Below are positions 5,168 to 12,965 of a DNA stretch of 52,193 bases, piece by piece. The stretch's first letter is position 1. Every line of letters begins with the position of its first letter. Source of the stretch: a virus; IMG/VR virus record IMGVR_UViG_3300044568_005649, positions 1 to 52,193 of that record; one strand, written 5' to 3'. The position numbers and the translations under genes were made by a program. The notes below the pieces were generated by a model that was given only the letters and a program-made list of their open reading frames with translations, searched no databases and was not told the DNA's origin.

Positions 5168-5477
5168 CCTGCTTTGCCTCTGTGAGCACGTCAATGTCTC
5201 CCGCATCACACCAGAGGTCAGAATCCTCGACAGTACTTCCCTGCCCGAGGATAATCTCGAGTTGACAGCCCTCAGGTGTCTCTGGGTCGCTGGGATCGTA
5301 GATGATCTGCAGTCCCGTTTGGTCTCCATTCTCATCGTACTCGACCCACGAGTATTCCACCGTGGTGAAGAGGGGTTCAACGGATGAGTAGAATGACGAC
5401 GTCCTGAAGTAGAAGATCTCCTGGTCGTGATCAGGCCTCTTCTCAGCGAAGGTGTGGAGGGTGAGAGTGCGAGGCAT
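5142..5477 (-). CDS. Hypothetical acidic protein
   Basis: 111 residues from the ATG at 5477, with GGAG upstream. The TTG at 5492 is an alternative start. The protein is acidic and beta-rich with many aromatics (EIFYFRTSSFYSSVEPLF, TVEYSWVEYDENGDQTG, LQIIYDPSDPETPEGCQLEI) and a polar C-terminus. No motif is recognised. It is a member of the small-gene operon started near 6162. Confidence 0.75.
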   Translation of the reverse strand: MPRTLTLHTFAEKRPDHDQEIFYFRTSSFYSSVEPLFTTVEYSWVEYDENGDQTGLQIIYDPSDPETPEGCQLEIILGQGSTVEDSDLWCDAGDIDVLTEAKQDETHTDFL

Positions 5478-5495
5478 CTTGATCTTCTCCAATTG

Positions 5496-5738
5496 TCATG
5501 TGTTGAGCGGCTCATCGCACGCCACGCTTTCGAAGAGGAGCGAATTATTCCATGTCAAACGAACGACCACACCTGACACCAGGATCGACTCGTTGCCGTC
5601 CCTGTCTAAGACGGGAATGACGCACGTTCCTTTTGGGACCGTGGAGTATGCAGGCTGTCCCTCGTGAGTTCCTGTCAGGCGCAGGTCCCAGTTGAGGATG
5701 TACAGCTTTCCAGCTTCTAGACTTGTGTGCTCACTCAT
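5496..5738 (-). CDS. Small hypothetical protein, possibly SH3-like beta barrel
   Basis: 80 residues, ATG at 5738 preceded by GAGAAGAAGCG. Alternating hydrophobic strands (KLYILNWDLRLTG, STVPKGTCVIPVLDRDG, SILVSGVVVRLTW) with short turns suggest a single small beta barrel. The gene lies nine bases after the stop of the upstream gene and 18 bases before the next start. No family is recognised. Confidence 0.75.
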   Translation of the reverse strand: MSEHTSLEAGKLYILNWDLRLTGTHEGQPAYSTVPKGTCVIPVLDRDGNESILVSGVVVRLTWNNSLLFESVACDEPLNT

Positions 5739-5747
5739 CGCTTCTTC

Positions 5748-6125
5748 TCACAGTCCCGTGCTAGTGACCAGGTCCCACGGCCCGTAGGTGCCGTGGTCGA
5801 TTGCCCGCTGCTGGGACTCTTCCCAGGTGTACTGTCGCTCGTTGCCAATATTCTGGATCTGTCCGATCGCGTAGTACAGGAAGGCAGGCATCTCGATGCT
5901 CCTGCCGTTGGAGCTGTCGATCGCCGTCGCACTGTCACGGACGAGGAACGCGTGACCAAACCGGGCTCCGGCGAGGGGACCCTGGCCCTGCACCTCGGCG
6001 TGGACCAGGAGGTACCGGGGTGCCTCCTCCGGGGAGAAGAGGCACAGGTCCATTAGCATCTTGAAGGCTGCCTCGTAGCAGTCCCCTTTGCTGTCGGCGT
6101 TCTTCTTCTTTCTGACGCGTGGCAT
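5748..6125 (-). CDS. Conserved hypothetical phage protein with Cys/His arrangement like a papain-type fold
   Basis: 125 residues, ATG at 6125, first gene after the promoter-like element and behind a GGAGGG ribosome site. Residues 14-18 are GDCYE, residues 40-50 LVHAEVQGQGP, residues 56-60 FGHAF, then DSSNGR at about 70-75. A Cys at a helix start, a later Gly-His-Ala strand and an Asp/Asn after it recall NlpC/P60- or transglutaminase-like cysteine hydrolases. The order is right but the similarity is too weak to claim activity. Related sequences (CYEA ... HG.V.GQGPL.G..FGHAW) occur in other phages as hypotheticals. Confidence 0.8.
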   Translation of the reverse strand: MPRVRKKKNADSKGDCYEAAFKMLMDLCLFSPEEAPRYLLVHAEVQGQGPLAGARFGHAFLVRDSATAIDSSNGRSIEMPAFLYYAIGQIQNIGNERQYTWEESQQRAIDHGTYGPWDLVTSTGL

Positions 6126-6131
6126 GCCTCA

Positions 6132-6162
6132 CCCTCCTGCCTAATAATATAATCTTTATTAG
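6132..6162 (-). promoter_or_regulatory. Promoter-like AT element plus strong ribosome site
   Basis: The minus strand reads TAATAAAG, ATTATATTA, TT, AGGCAGGAGGG, then the ATG at 6125. It matches the 2820-2849 element almost exactly over 27 bases in an otherwise GC-rich genome, and both stand at the head of an operon. The TATATTA core could serve as a -10 or a phage late-type promoter. There is no clear -35. Confidence 0.6.
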
Positions 6163-6194
6163 AGTGGGCGGACACACTTGATGTGCGATGAACC

Positions 6195-7607
6195 TCAAAA
6201 ATGCCGTGTGAAGATCCTGCTTCCAGCGCCGTAGATCCGATAGACACCCGACTCACCAGCAACTTCCCGCTCTGACCTTCCCGACCTTGCTCGGTACCTG
6301 AACCTGTCGATCCTGTCGACGCCGTTGGTGTACCAGTACGATGGTCCGGTCTCGCCTATGAGCTCAAAGCCCGCCTTCAGGTACACACCGCCCGTTCCCG
6401 TGTCCAGGTCGGCGTAGCTGATCATTCCTCGGAAGCCGCGTCCTCTCGCCCACTCGACAGCGTGGGGCAGCATCTTCTGGAAGCCGCCCAGGACGACTGT
6501 GTTGGGTGCGGAGGCGAACCTCGCTATCTCTACGAGGCCCAGCGCCCTGTGTCGACGCTGTCGTGGAACTCGAAGTGTGACCACTGCAACCAGTGCGCCA
6601 TCGTGCATGAGGCCAAACGCCTTGCCGGCAGCGGTCGAGCCGTACATGTGCGACCTGTCCATGAAGCGTGCTGCCGTCTGCCCAGACACCTCAGCCACGG
6701 TGCACTGCCGCCCGTGGATCCTGTGCCTGCTGAGGCCCAGCCTGTGACGCACCATTGACTCGACGATGGGCCTCTTTGTCCTCCACTGGTCGGCGTACAC
6801 GCGAAGCAGGGCGATGCCCATCCTCTCGCACTCTCGAGTCTTGTGGAGGTGCGCGCTGGGCGCCTTGCCTCCGGCCTCGCTGTGCCAGAACAGGCCCTCA
6901 TACTCAAGACCGAAGCTCCTTTCCGCCACCAGGACGTCGATCTCCTTGGGAGAGATGACCCTGCGGTTGTTCCTGGACACCTCGAATCCGAGGGACTGAA
7001 TGAAGTCTCCGATCTCCAGCTCCGCCTGTGAGGACGAGTTGGGATGACACCTTCCGCAGAGAGATCCCCTCTCGAACGCCTGCAGCGTCTTCTCGGACGT
7101 CACGCCGCAGACGTCACACCTGAATGGTAGATACTGTCGCTGACGGGAGGTGTACTCACTGTAGTCGACATCAGACGTGAGGCCCGGTCGCGAGGTGATC
7201 CTCGCTGAGAGCTGATGGGGTGTGATCCGCTTGCCCACCCTGATCCTCTCAATTGAGGTCAGACTGTGCCGCCGTCCAAAGAAGGGATTTCCTGCGCCCG
7301 TGAACATAACGGCTTGCTGCTGGATCCTGTCGTCGGTCTCCTTTGTCTTTCCTCGATTCCAGGCGGGTGCCTTTCCACCCCGCCGTCCCCCAGCCGCAGC
7401 AGCCGCGTCCTTGCAGCCGGCACAGTACTCTCTGAAGCTGAAGGATGTGTATCTGGTCATCTCACCGCACGAAACGCACGTGGGTCGAACGCCGCCGTAG
7501 CAGCACTGGATCGTGTATTCCTCGCCTCGCAGGCTGTGAGCCTTCTTGATGTGGTCTGACAGGTGTTTTCCTGTCTCGAACTCTCCTCCGCAGACGCCAC
7601 ACACCAT
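6195..7607 (-). CDS. Free-standing homing endonuclease (Vsr/EDxHD-like) with zinc fingers and NUMOD3-like motif
   Basis: 470 residues from the ATG at 7607. The frame is open to 7721, but that stretch overlaps the upstream hairpin. In order: a C2H2-like finger (C3, C6, H19, H24), a second Cys cluster (C35-C65), a NUMOD3-like DNA-binding motif (GNPFFGRRHS, about 106-115), a CxxC...CxxC ribbon (C164, C167, C184, C187), and a nuclease domain (about 193-280) with SSQAELEIGDFIQSLGF, EIDV, GLEYEGLFWHS and LLRVYADQW. The last domain matches the very-short-patch-repair/EDxHD nuclease fold used by phage homing enzymes. Residues 300-440 form a GNAT-like domain seen behind such nucleases in other phages. 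The gene lies downstream of the capsid gene, a common insertion site for such elements. Confidence 0.88.
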   Translation of the reverse strand: MVCGVCGGEFETGKHLSDHIKKAHSLRGEEYTIQCCYGGVRPTCVSCGEMTRYTSFSFREYCAGCKDAAAAAGGRRGGKAPAWNRGKTKETDDRIQQQAVMFTGAGNPFFGRRHSLTSIERIRVGKRITPHQLSARITSRPGLTSDVDYSEYTSRQRQYLPFRCDVCGVTSEKTLQAFERGSLCGRCHPNSSSQAELEIGDFIQSLGFEVSRNNRRVISPKEIDVLVAERSFGLEYEGLFWHSEAGGKAPSAHLHKTRECERMGIALLRVYADQWRTKRPIVESMVRHRLGLSRHRIHGRQCTVAEVSGQTAARFMDRSHMYGSTAAGKAFGLMHDGALVAVVTLRVPRQRRHRALGLVEIARFASAPNTVVLGGFQKMLPHAVEWARGRGFRGMISYADLDTGTGGVYLKAGFELIGETGPSYWYTNGVDRIDRFRYRARSGRSEREVAGESGVYRIYGAGSRIFTRHF

Positions 7608-7660
7608 GTCATCACCAGCTTGTGTGGTGATTATACACTGGGCAGGACATGTTGTGGTGT

Positions 7661-7708
7661 CGGTGGGATCCAAAAATGGAAGTGGCGCCCCATTTTGTGA
7701 GGCGCCAC
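7661..7708 (-). terminator. Probable terminator after the capsid gene
   Basis: A perfect 8-bp inverted repeat (GTGGCGCC at 7682-7689, GGCGCCAC at 7701-7708) with an 11-base loop. On the minus strand it is followed by ACTTCCATTTTTGG. It lies about 45 bases past the capsid stop. A second small hairpin (TAACTC-GAAA-GAGTTA, 7724-7739) lies between them. The intergenic stretch 7608-7752 holds nothing else visible. Confidence 0.65.
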
Positions 7709-7752
7709 CTTGATTTAGCAACTTAACTCTTTCGAGTTAGATTACATTCAGC

Positions 7753-9663
7753 TCAGATGATACTCATGTCCAAGCAAGTGACAGTTCCGTAGAAATCGGA
7801 GCGCACCATCTTCTTGCCGTAGCGAGTCATAACGCCCTTGCGCGGGGTGAAATCCTCAGGCGCGAAGATCGTCGGGGTGACGATCAGGGGCACGTACGGG
7901 GCGTAGACGTAGCCGGTCTCGAGGTAGGAACCGCCCTTGTAGCCGACGAGGATCTTGTTCCGGGGGAAGTACGGATCCTTGTAGACCATGAAGCGGTTGC
8001 TGAGGGTGCCCATCTTCTCGGCGCCGATGGACATCGTGGACGCGACCTGACCGGAGCTGTCGATGCTGTACGTCGGCTTGTAGAACACCGAGGCCTCGAG
8101 CACCGTGGCGACGTCCGGGCCGACGACGATGAAGTTCGCCGCGCCGCGGAGAGTCTTGCGGTGGATCTCGTTGCCCACGTCGATGATCGTCTCGATGAGC
8201 GTCTCGTACCACTCGCGGACCGTGCCGGTGAAGGTCGGGCCGGGGTTGAGCGAGGAGGCGCGGGTGACCTCGAGGCCAGTCGACTTGTTGACGAACTTGC
8301 CCGGAGCGCGCGACCAGAAGAAGTTCGCGCCCTTCGCCTGCGTGAGGAGATCGTTGAGGATCTCCCTGTCGATCTCGAGCGCGATCTGCTCGGACAGGAT
8401 CTGAGTGAGCTCCACCTCAGCGTCGAGGCTGTGGTAGGCGTTCAGGTCCTGCGCGAGCTCCGGCGACCACTTGGCGCGCAGCTTGCGCGTGGTGGCTGTG
8501 ACCGCGATCGACTCGATCTTGATGTCGATCTCGGGGATGGTCGGCGACGGGGTCGAGCCGAAGTCGGACTCGAAGACCGGCACCGTGAGGGCAGAGCCGT
8601 CCGTCGCGTTCGCGCTGAAGGAGTCCGTCTTGGCGAAAGACGCGGTGAGGAGCGTCGCGGTGTCACCAGCACCGGCTGCCGGCGTGTAGGAGCCGGAGAC
8701 GACGGTGAGGACCGCAGCGTTCGTCGTGCCGAGCGCGATCAGCGGGTCGGGTGTGAAGACGCCGCCGCTGAACGTGCCGAGCTGGTTGAGACGACGGACG
8801 TTGAGGATCCCCGAGCCGCCCTGGATCGACTCCGGGAGGGGGCGAAGGCCGGAGAGCGCCGGGCCGGAATCAGAGAAGAGGCCGAGCGACTTCACGTTCG
8901 TCGTGTCCATGCCCGTCAGGTGGCCAGAGCTCGCGTCGAGGACGAGGATCTGGAAGCGGCCGGTGCTGTCGAGCGCGCCGTTGACCGAGGCGTCTTCCTC
9001 GATGAGGTTCGTGATCTGCGGGTCGAACTGGAGGAACTTCCCGTCAGAGCCCGTCGCGAAGGCGAGGCTGCCGTTGGTGAGGGCAGAGTTGCCAGCGAAG
9101 GCGCCGCGGAAGAGGACCGTGAGGCCGCTGCCCATGGACGTGGTGTGCACCTTCGAGAAGGAGGTGCCAACCAGGTCGTACTGGCCGCCGACCGCGAGGG
9201 AGCCGCTCTGGATGCCCTTGCCGGTGGGTGAGCTGTAGATCGACTGGCCCGCGGTGTACGTGGAGGCAGTGGTGCCGCCGTCGCCACCGACGCTGTTGCC
9301 GTAGGTGTAATCCAGGTAGAAGAGCAGCCCGGCGGGGAGGCTCATCGGCTGGATCGACACGAGCTCGTTGGCCACGAGGCCACCGAAGACGCGGCGGACG
9401 ATCGGGAACGCGATGTTGGTGAAGCCGCGGAGGTCGCCTGACTCCGAGCCGCTGCCGCCGCCCGTGCCGATCGAGGAGGCCTCGCGGAGGAGCTGGGAGG
9501 CCTGGTTCTCGAGAAGAGACGCCATGTTCTCACGGCGCTGGCCCTCGAGGCCGCGGAGGAGACCCGTGCGATTCCACTTCTCGACGAGACGCTTGTTGAC
9601 TGTGCCGAGGTGGCGCTGCTTGATGCCCTCTGAGAGCTGCTCGAGGGAAAATGCCCTGCTCAT
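7753..9663 (-). CDS. Major capsid protein (T4 gp23-like)
   Basis: 636 residues from the ATG at 9663, with AGGAG six bases upstream; the open frame further upstream has no ribosome site. The N-terminal arm has LVEKWNRTGLLRGLEGQRRENMASLLENQ, split here at a likely processing region. It is followed by FPIVRRVFGGLVANELVSIQPMSLPAGLLFYLDYTYG, a pattern typical of T4-type capsid proteins. The C-terminal half holds AKWSPELAQDLNAYHSL, IALEIDREILNDL and FIVVGPDVATVLE, also typical. It is longer than T4 gp23 (521), with an inserted Ser/Gly/Asp-rich region around residues 150-380. It forms the hexameric shell and follows the scaffold gene as in T4. Confidence 0.93.
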   Translation of the reverse strand: MSRAFSLEQLSEGIKQRHLGTVNKRLVEKWNRTGLLRGLEGQRRENMASLLENQASQLLREASSIGTGGGSGSESGDLRGFTNIAFPIVRRVFGGLVANELVSIQPMSLPAGLLFYLDYTYGNSVGGDGGTTASTYTAGQSIYSSPTGKGIQSGSLAVGGQYDLVGTSFSKVHTTSMGSGLTVLFRGAFAGNSALTNGSLAFATGSDGKFLQFDPQITNLIEEDASVNGALDSTGRFQILVLDASSGHLTGMDTTNVKSLGLFSDSGPALSGLRPLPESIQGGSGILNVRRLNQLGTFSGGVFTPDPLIALGTTNAAVLTVVSGSYTPAAGAGDTATLLTASFAKTDSFSANATDGSALTVPVFESDFGSTPSPTIPEIDIKIESIAVTATTRKLRAKWSPELAQDLNAYHSLDAEVELTQILSEQIALEIDREILNDLLTQAKGANFFWSRAPGKFVNKSTGLEVTRASSLNPGPTFTGTVREWYETLIETIIDVGNEIHRKTLRGAANFIVVGPDVATVLEASVFYKPTYSIDSSGQVASTMSIGAEKMGTLSNRFMVYKDPYFPRNKILVGYKGGSYLETGYVYAPYVPLIVTPTIFAPEDFTPRKGVMTRYGKKMVRSDFYGTVTCLDMSII

Positions 9664-9691
9664 AATAGACTCCTGACTGATTTGTGGGTGA

Positions 9692-11287
9692 TTAGGACTT
9701 CGAACCAATGCCCGCGAGCATGGCCCAACGGTGAACCTCGACTGCCTCATTCATGCGAACGCCTGAAGTTGAGAGCGGTCGAGAGGTGGGGCTGATCGCG
9801 CGGCTGCCTACAGACTCGCTGACCAATTCCGTCTTCCTAGCAGCCGGCTTGCGACCGATTGACTCGGAAAGACCCTTGTACAGCAGCTTCACCTCACGCA
9901 GGCTCCGGGCGCGATCGAGAGACTCGATGATATTCCGACGCTGAGAGTCGGAAAGCTCACGATCTTGGAGGAGCCTATTGACGTACAGAAGCTTAGCATT
10001 GAACAGGTTCATCTCGGTGAGCTGCCCACGGAGGCTTTCGACGGCCTCAGAGTGCTTCACCAAGTTGGCCTTGAGGTCACGATTTTCCTTCATGACCTTT
10101 GTCTTTGCCGCCTCCGAGAAGGGGGCGGAAACCTTGTGGTGCGGATTGAGCTTGCCCTTGCTTGAAGGGACGCCCTTTCCGACTGACTCGTTGGTGTCGT
10201 CACCGTCGAGCTCTTCTTCGCCCTCGTCGGTGTGAGCAAGTGCGCCCTTCTTGGCCTTCTTGCCCATGCCCATGCCCATGCCCATCTTGCCCTCGCGAAG
10301 AGCACGAAGCTCGCGGAGGAGCGCTGTCTCATCGACCCTGTACACCCTCTCAGAGGGGGAGGGCGCGGCGCCCGGAGGCATCTGGCCAGCGGGAGCGGGA
10401 GCAGCTTCTTCGGGCGCCTGAGCGCCAGCCATGCCGCCAGACACCAACTGGGCGAGCATCCCCTCGATCACTTCCAGCTTGTCCTTGATCTCCGCCATCT
10501 CTGCGGGAACTCCCATGTCAGAGGTGGCGTCGGCGCCGCCAGCGTCTCCTTCCTCTTCCTCTTCCTCTTCCTCTTCGCCTGTGGGCTGGATCGGCGGACC
10601 GTCTTCCTCTTCCGCGTCCTCCTCTTCCGCGTCCTCCTCTTCCGCGTCCTCCTCTTCCATGTCCTCCTCACCCTTCTCCTCGAAGAGCTCGGAAAGGGAC
10701 TCATAGAGGTCGGCCATCTCGTCCTCAGACTCCTCGTCGTAGGCAGACATTTCGTTGCCAGCATGCCCCATGTGCATGCCCTCATCCTCGGGTGACATCT
10801 CGTCCGACATGAGCTCGTCGAGATCGACCTCGTACATCTTGTTCTTGCCCTGCATGGCAGCATTCTCCTTGACGATGTGAGTGGATCTCACGTCAGACGG
10901 TACCACTTGAGAAATTCTAGCGGAACCAAACTTATTAAGCGCAGCGCTTCTCATCTTCTCCACCACGGGAATGAGAGTTGCGCTCTCCTCAGGCGTGAGT
11001 GACTCAACAATCTTGCTCATCGCGCGGAGGAGACCCACCCGCTCGGCAAGCCCTTCGGGAGAGGCAGCATCATCCACAGGCTCGTAGGAGTCCGTGGTGA
11101 GGTCGATTTCCTCTGATTCTTCCAGCTCTGGGTCTGCCTTCTTGGCGCCCTCCAGAAGCTGATCCTCGATGAACTTACGAATCTTTGGCGTCACTGCGTC
11201 AATGATCGCGTTCTTCGCGTTCTGCTCAGCGACTTCCTTGAGTTGCTTTGCGTCAGCAAGCGCCTCTTGGAACAGACTGCTAGTCAT
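9692..11287 (-). CDS. Prohead core scaffold protein (T4 gp22-like)
   Basis: 531 residues, ATG at 11287. The N-terminal third is helical. Residues about 160-265 are extremely acidic, including three EEDAEEEDAEEED-type repeats and a run of nine Glu. A Pro/Ala linker and a basic GMGMGMGKKAKKG stretch follow. The C-terminal domain (about 400-500) has KENRDLKANLVKHSEAVESL, RGQLTEMNLFNAKLLYVNRLL and LREVKLLYKGLSES. That last domain is the conserved part of T4-type prohead core proteins. Acidic scaffold proteins fill the prohead and are cleaved out by the gp21 protease. Its position just before the capsid gene fits. Confidence 0.88.
   Translation of the reverse strand: MTSSLFQEALADAKQLKEVAEQNAKNAIIDAVTPKIRKFIEDQLLEGAKKADPELEESEEIDLTTDSYEPVDDAASPEGLAERVGLLRAMSKIVESLTPEESATLIPVVEKMRSAALNKFGSARISQVVPSDVRSTHIVKENAAMQGKNKMYEVDLDELMSDEMSPEDEGMHMGHAGNEMSAYDEESEDEMADLYESLSELFEEKGEEDMEEEDAEEEDAEEEDAEEEDGPPIQPTGEEEEEEEEEGDAGGADATSDMGVPAEMAEIKDKLEVIEGMLAQLVSGGMAGAQAPEEAAPAPAGQMPPGAAPSPSERVYRVDETALLRELRALREGKMGMGMGMGKKAKKGALAHTDEGEEELDGDDTNESVGKGVPSSKGKLNPHHKVSAPFSEAAKTKVMKENRDLKANLVKHSEAVESLRGQLTEMNLFNAKLLYVNRLLQDRELSDSQRRNIIESLDRARSLREVKLLYKGLSESIGRKPAARKTELVSESVGSRAISPTSRPLSTSGVRMNEAVEVHRWAMLAGIGSKS
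10590..10665. repeat. Acidic codon repeat in the scaffold gene
   Basis: On the plus strand TCCTCTTCCGCG recurs three times in 15-base units, with an adjacent TCCTCT run at 10548-10577. They encode the Glu-Glu-Asp-Ala and poly-Glu stretches of the scaffold. All units are multiples of three bases. Such runs are prone to slippage length change. Confidence 0.8.
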
Positions 11288-11335
11288 CGATCAGTGCCTC
11301 GACTCGTAAATATCGCCACGCCACGCATTTTCAAG

Positions 11336-11995
11336 CTACTTCCACTCGCCAACGATGACGGGCCTGTGGGAGGACGACGAGTGCGCTGATCCGTACTTCT
11401 TTCTTTGAAGGTCATTGAACCTCTGGATCAACCGCGTGGCCTTGATCAGACCCCGCTCATCCCTGTTCGGGAGGACATCGCCCGCGCCCGGATTGAAGCT
11501 GAACTCCTCATCGCCTGCCAGGATGGAGGCATGACTGGTCCCGTACACGGTGCCAGTCCTGTTCTTTATGCCCGGACCTGAGGTGATGTTTGGGATCTCT
11601 GCAGGCGCGTTCAGATCCTGCGTCCTATTGGTCATTCTGTTGAAGTGGACCAGGGGAACGATGCTGTTCGACATGAAGCCGACACCGCCCTCCTCAAGCG
11701 GGTTGAAGGTTCCCGACGGCCCCAGGAAGTTTCCTGCGTCCGATCGGGTGTATCCCATGTCCCTTCTCGGCACGACAGAGCCGATGCGGGAGGCAAACCG
11801 CGAGGCGAAGTTCGCCCTGGGTCCAGCCAGCTCTTCTGACTCCTGCTCATCGGGCTCGTAGACGGACGGGTCAGCGTAGGGCCACTGTCCCTGCATGGGC
11901 CAGCTCATGCCTGCGCCACGCGGCTTGCCCGCGTTTCCACCCGGACCCGCGTCCATGGGTGGAACCAGGCCCGCAATTCCCTCCCTAAGGCGCAT
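11336..11995 (-). CDS. Hypothetical protein of the head block
   Basis: 219 residues. The ATG at 11995 shares a base with the upstream TGA. It is rich in Gly, Pro, Ser and Asn with little predicted regular structure (MRLREGIAGLVPPMDAGPGG, DEQESEELAGPRANFASRFA, GFMSNSIVPLVHFNRMTN), and has one C-terminal helix (ERGLIKATRLIQRFNDLQRK). The extended composition and the position between protease and scaffold suggest an internal or accessory virion protein. No family is recognised. Confidence 0.8.
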   Translation of the reverse strand: MRLREGIAGLVPPMDAGPGGNAGKPRGAGMSWPMQGQWPYADPSVYEPDEQESEELAGPRANFASRFASRIGSVVPRRDMGYTRSDAGNFLGPSGTFNPLEEGGVGFMSNSIVPLVHFNRMTNRTQDLNAPAEIPNITSGPGIKNRTGTVYGTSHASILAGDEEFSFNPGAGDVLPNRDERGLIKATRLIQRFNDLQRKKYGSAHSSSSHRPVIVGEWK

Positions 11996-12525
11996 CAGCC
12001 GCCCGAGCCGGCGTAGGATCTACCCTTGATGTACGACCCGATCTTCTGCGAGGCCACATTGACCGTGGTCTCGGACGGCCTTGCGAGGCCGCCCAGGCCG
12101 ACACCGTACTCGACGCCGGCATCCGGAAGTGTTCCAGCGAACACGGGCTGCTGCGTGGGTGAGATGTCGCCCGGAACCGTGGAGGACAGATTGGGGATGT
12201 ACCCAGAGGCAGGCAGGCCACCGCCACCCACAGTCACCTCATCTTGATTGGGCGCGTCGCTGTAGTTCAGGTCGTAGGACCCAAAAGTGTGGCCGCCGTC
12301 GTTAACAACACCATCAGTGACACCGATGTTGGGGATGGAGTCACCTGCACCCCCGTTGCCGTTCAGTGAGGAGATTCCCGCGTTGAGGACAGCGACTTCT
12401 GAGTACTCTGCGTAGAGGGGAGAGTACTTGAACGCAGCCTTGAGGTTGACGTCAGTGCGGTGTCCAAGCCCACCTGTTCCGGGTGGGCCAAAAGCAACCA
12501 CTGTCGCCTGCTTGTGTGATGGCAT
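11995..12525 (-). CDS. Gly/Asn-rich hypothetical protein of the head block
   Basis: 176 residues, ATG at 12525 with AGGAG eight bases upstream. The N-terminus reads VVAFGPPGTGGLGHRTDVNL, followed by KAAFKYSPLYAEYSEVAVLN and a long Gly/Ser/Asn/Pro-rich region to the end. GPPGTGG looks like a P-loop fragment, but no GK(T/S) follows, so it is not an ATPase site. It is coupled to the downstream gene by TGATG. Probably a minor virion component; function unknown. Confidence 0.8.
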   Translation of the reverse strand: MPSHKQATVVAFGPPGTGGLGHRTDVNLKAAFKYSPLYAEYSEVAVLNAGISSLNGNGGAGDSIPNIGVTDGVVNDGGHTFGSYDLNYSDAPNQDEVTVGGGGLPASGYIPNLSSTVPGDISPTQQPVFAGTLPDAGVEYGVGLGGLARPSETTVNVASQKIGSYIKGRSYAGSGG

Positions 12526-12554
12526 GTTCGCGCTCCTACCTCTTACCTATGAGA

Positions 12555-12914
12555 TCAAAGCAGTTTTGCGATGTCCTGCTTGAGGCCACCCTTCTTCTCC
12601 ATGACGATGCGAAGCTGATCGCGGATCCGCATCTCCATCTCGCTCATCTCGCGGAGGTGATCGACCTTCTTGGCGAGAGTGGAGGCAAGCTCATCAGGAC
12701 GGACCTCGGTCTCATCGAGGCTGAGCGCCTTCTTTGCCTTCTTGTTGGCAGCGTGGATCTTGGCAGGCACAGTGGACCGCTTGCCGCCGACCTTGGGCTC
12801 AGGCGGAACCACCTTGCCGAACTTCTGCTTCTTTGCCTCGAGCGTCAGCTTCTGGCGCTCTTCCTGGATGATGCGACGAAGTGTGTTCGCGTTGAGATCG
12901 ACGATGTTAGGCAT
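12555..12914 (-). CDS. Basic helical hypothetical protein of the head block
   Basis: 119 residues from the ATG at 12914, preceded by GGAGGA; an upstream in-frame start at 12932 has no ribosome site. It opens MPNIVDLNANTLRRIIQEER, then a Lys-rich middle (AKKQKFGKVVPPEPKVGGKR, AANKKAKKAL) and a C-terminal amphipathic helix (LAKKVDHLREMSEMEMRIRDQ). It could bind DNA or an acidic partner such as the scaffold. This is inference from charge only. Confidence 0.8.
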   Translation of the reverse strand: MPNIVDLNANTLRRIIQEERQKLTLEAKKQKFGKVVPPEPKVGGKRSTVPAKIHAANKKAKKALSLDETEVRPDELASTLAKKVDHLREMSEMEMRIRDQLRIVMEKKGGLKQDIAKLL

Positions 12915-12965
12915 GAGACAGTCCTCCGTCACTAACTATCGTCGATCCTCATCTTTATCAGATCC

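Noticed and set aside
8161-9231. 356-codon plus-strand frame opposite the capsid gene
   Set aside because: Arg/Glu/Val-rich antisense artefact of GC-rich codon bias; the minus-strand capsid protein is unmistakable.
12440-12525. GPPGTGG segment as an ATP-binding P-loop
   Set aside because: There is no Lys-Ser/Thr after the glycines and no Walker B; the region is simply Gly/Pro-rich.
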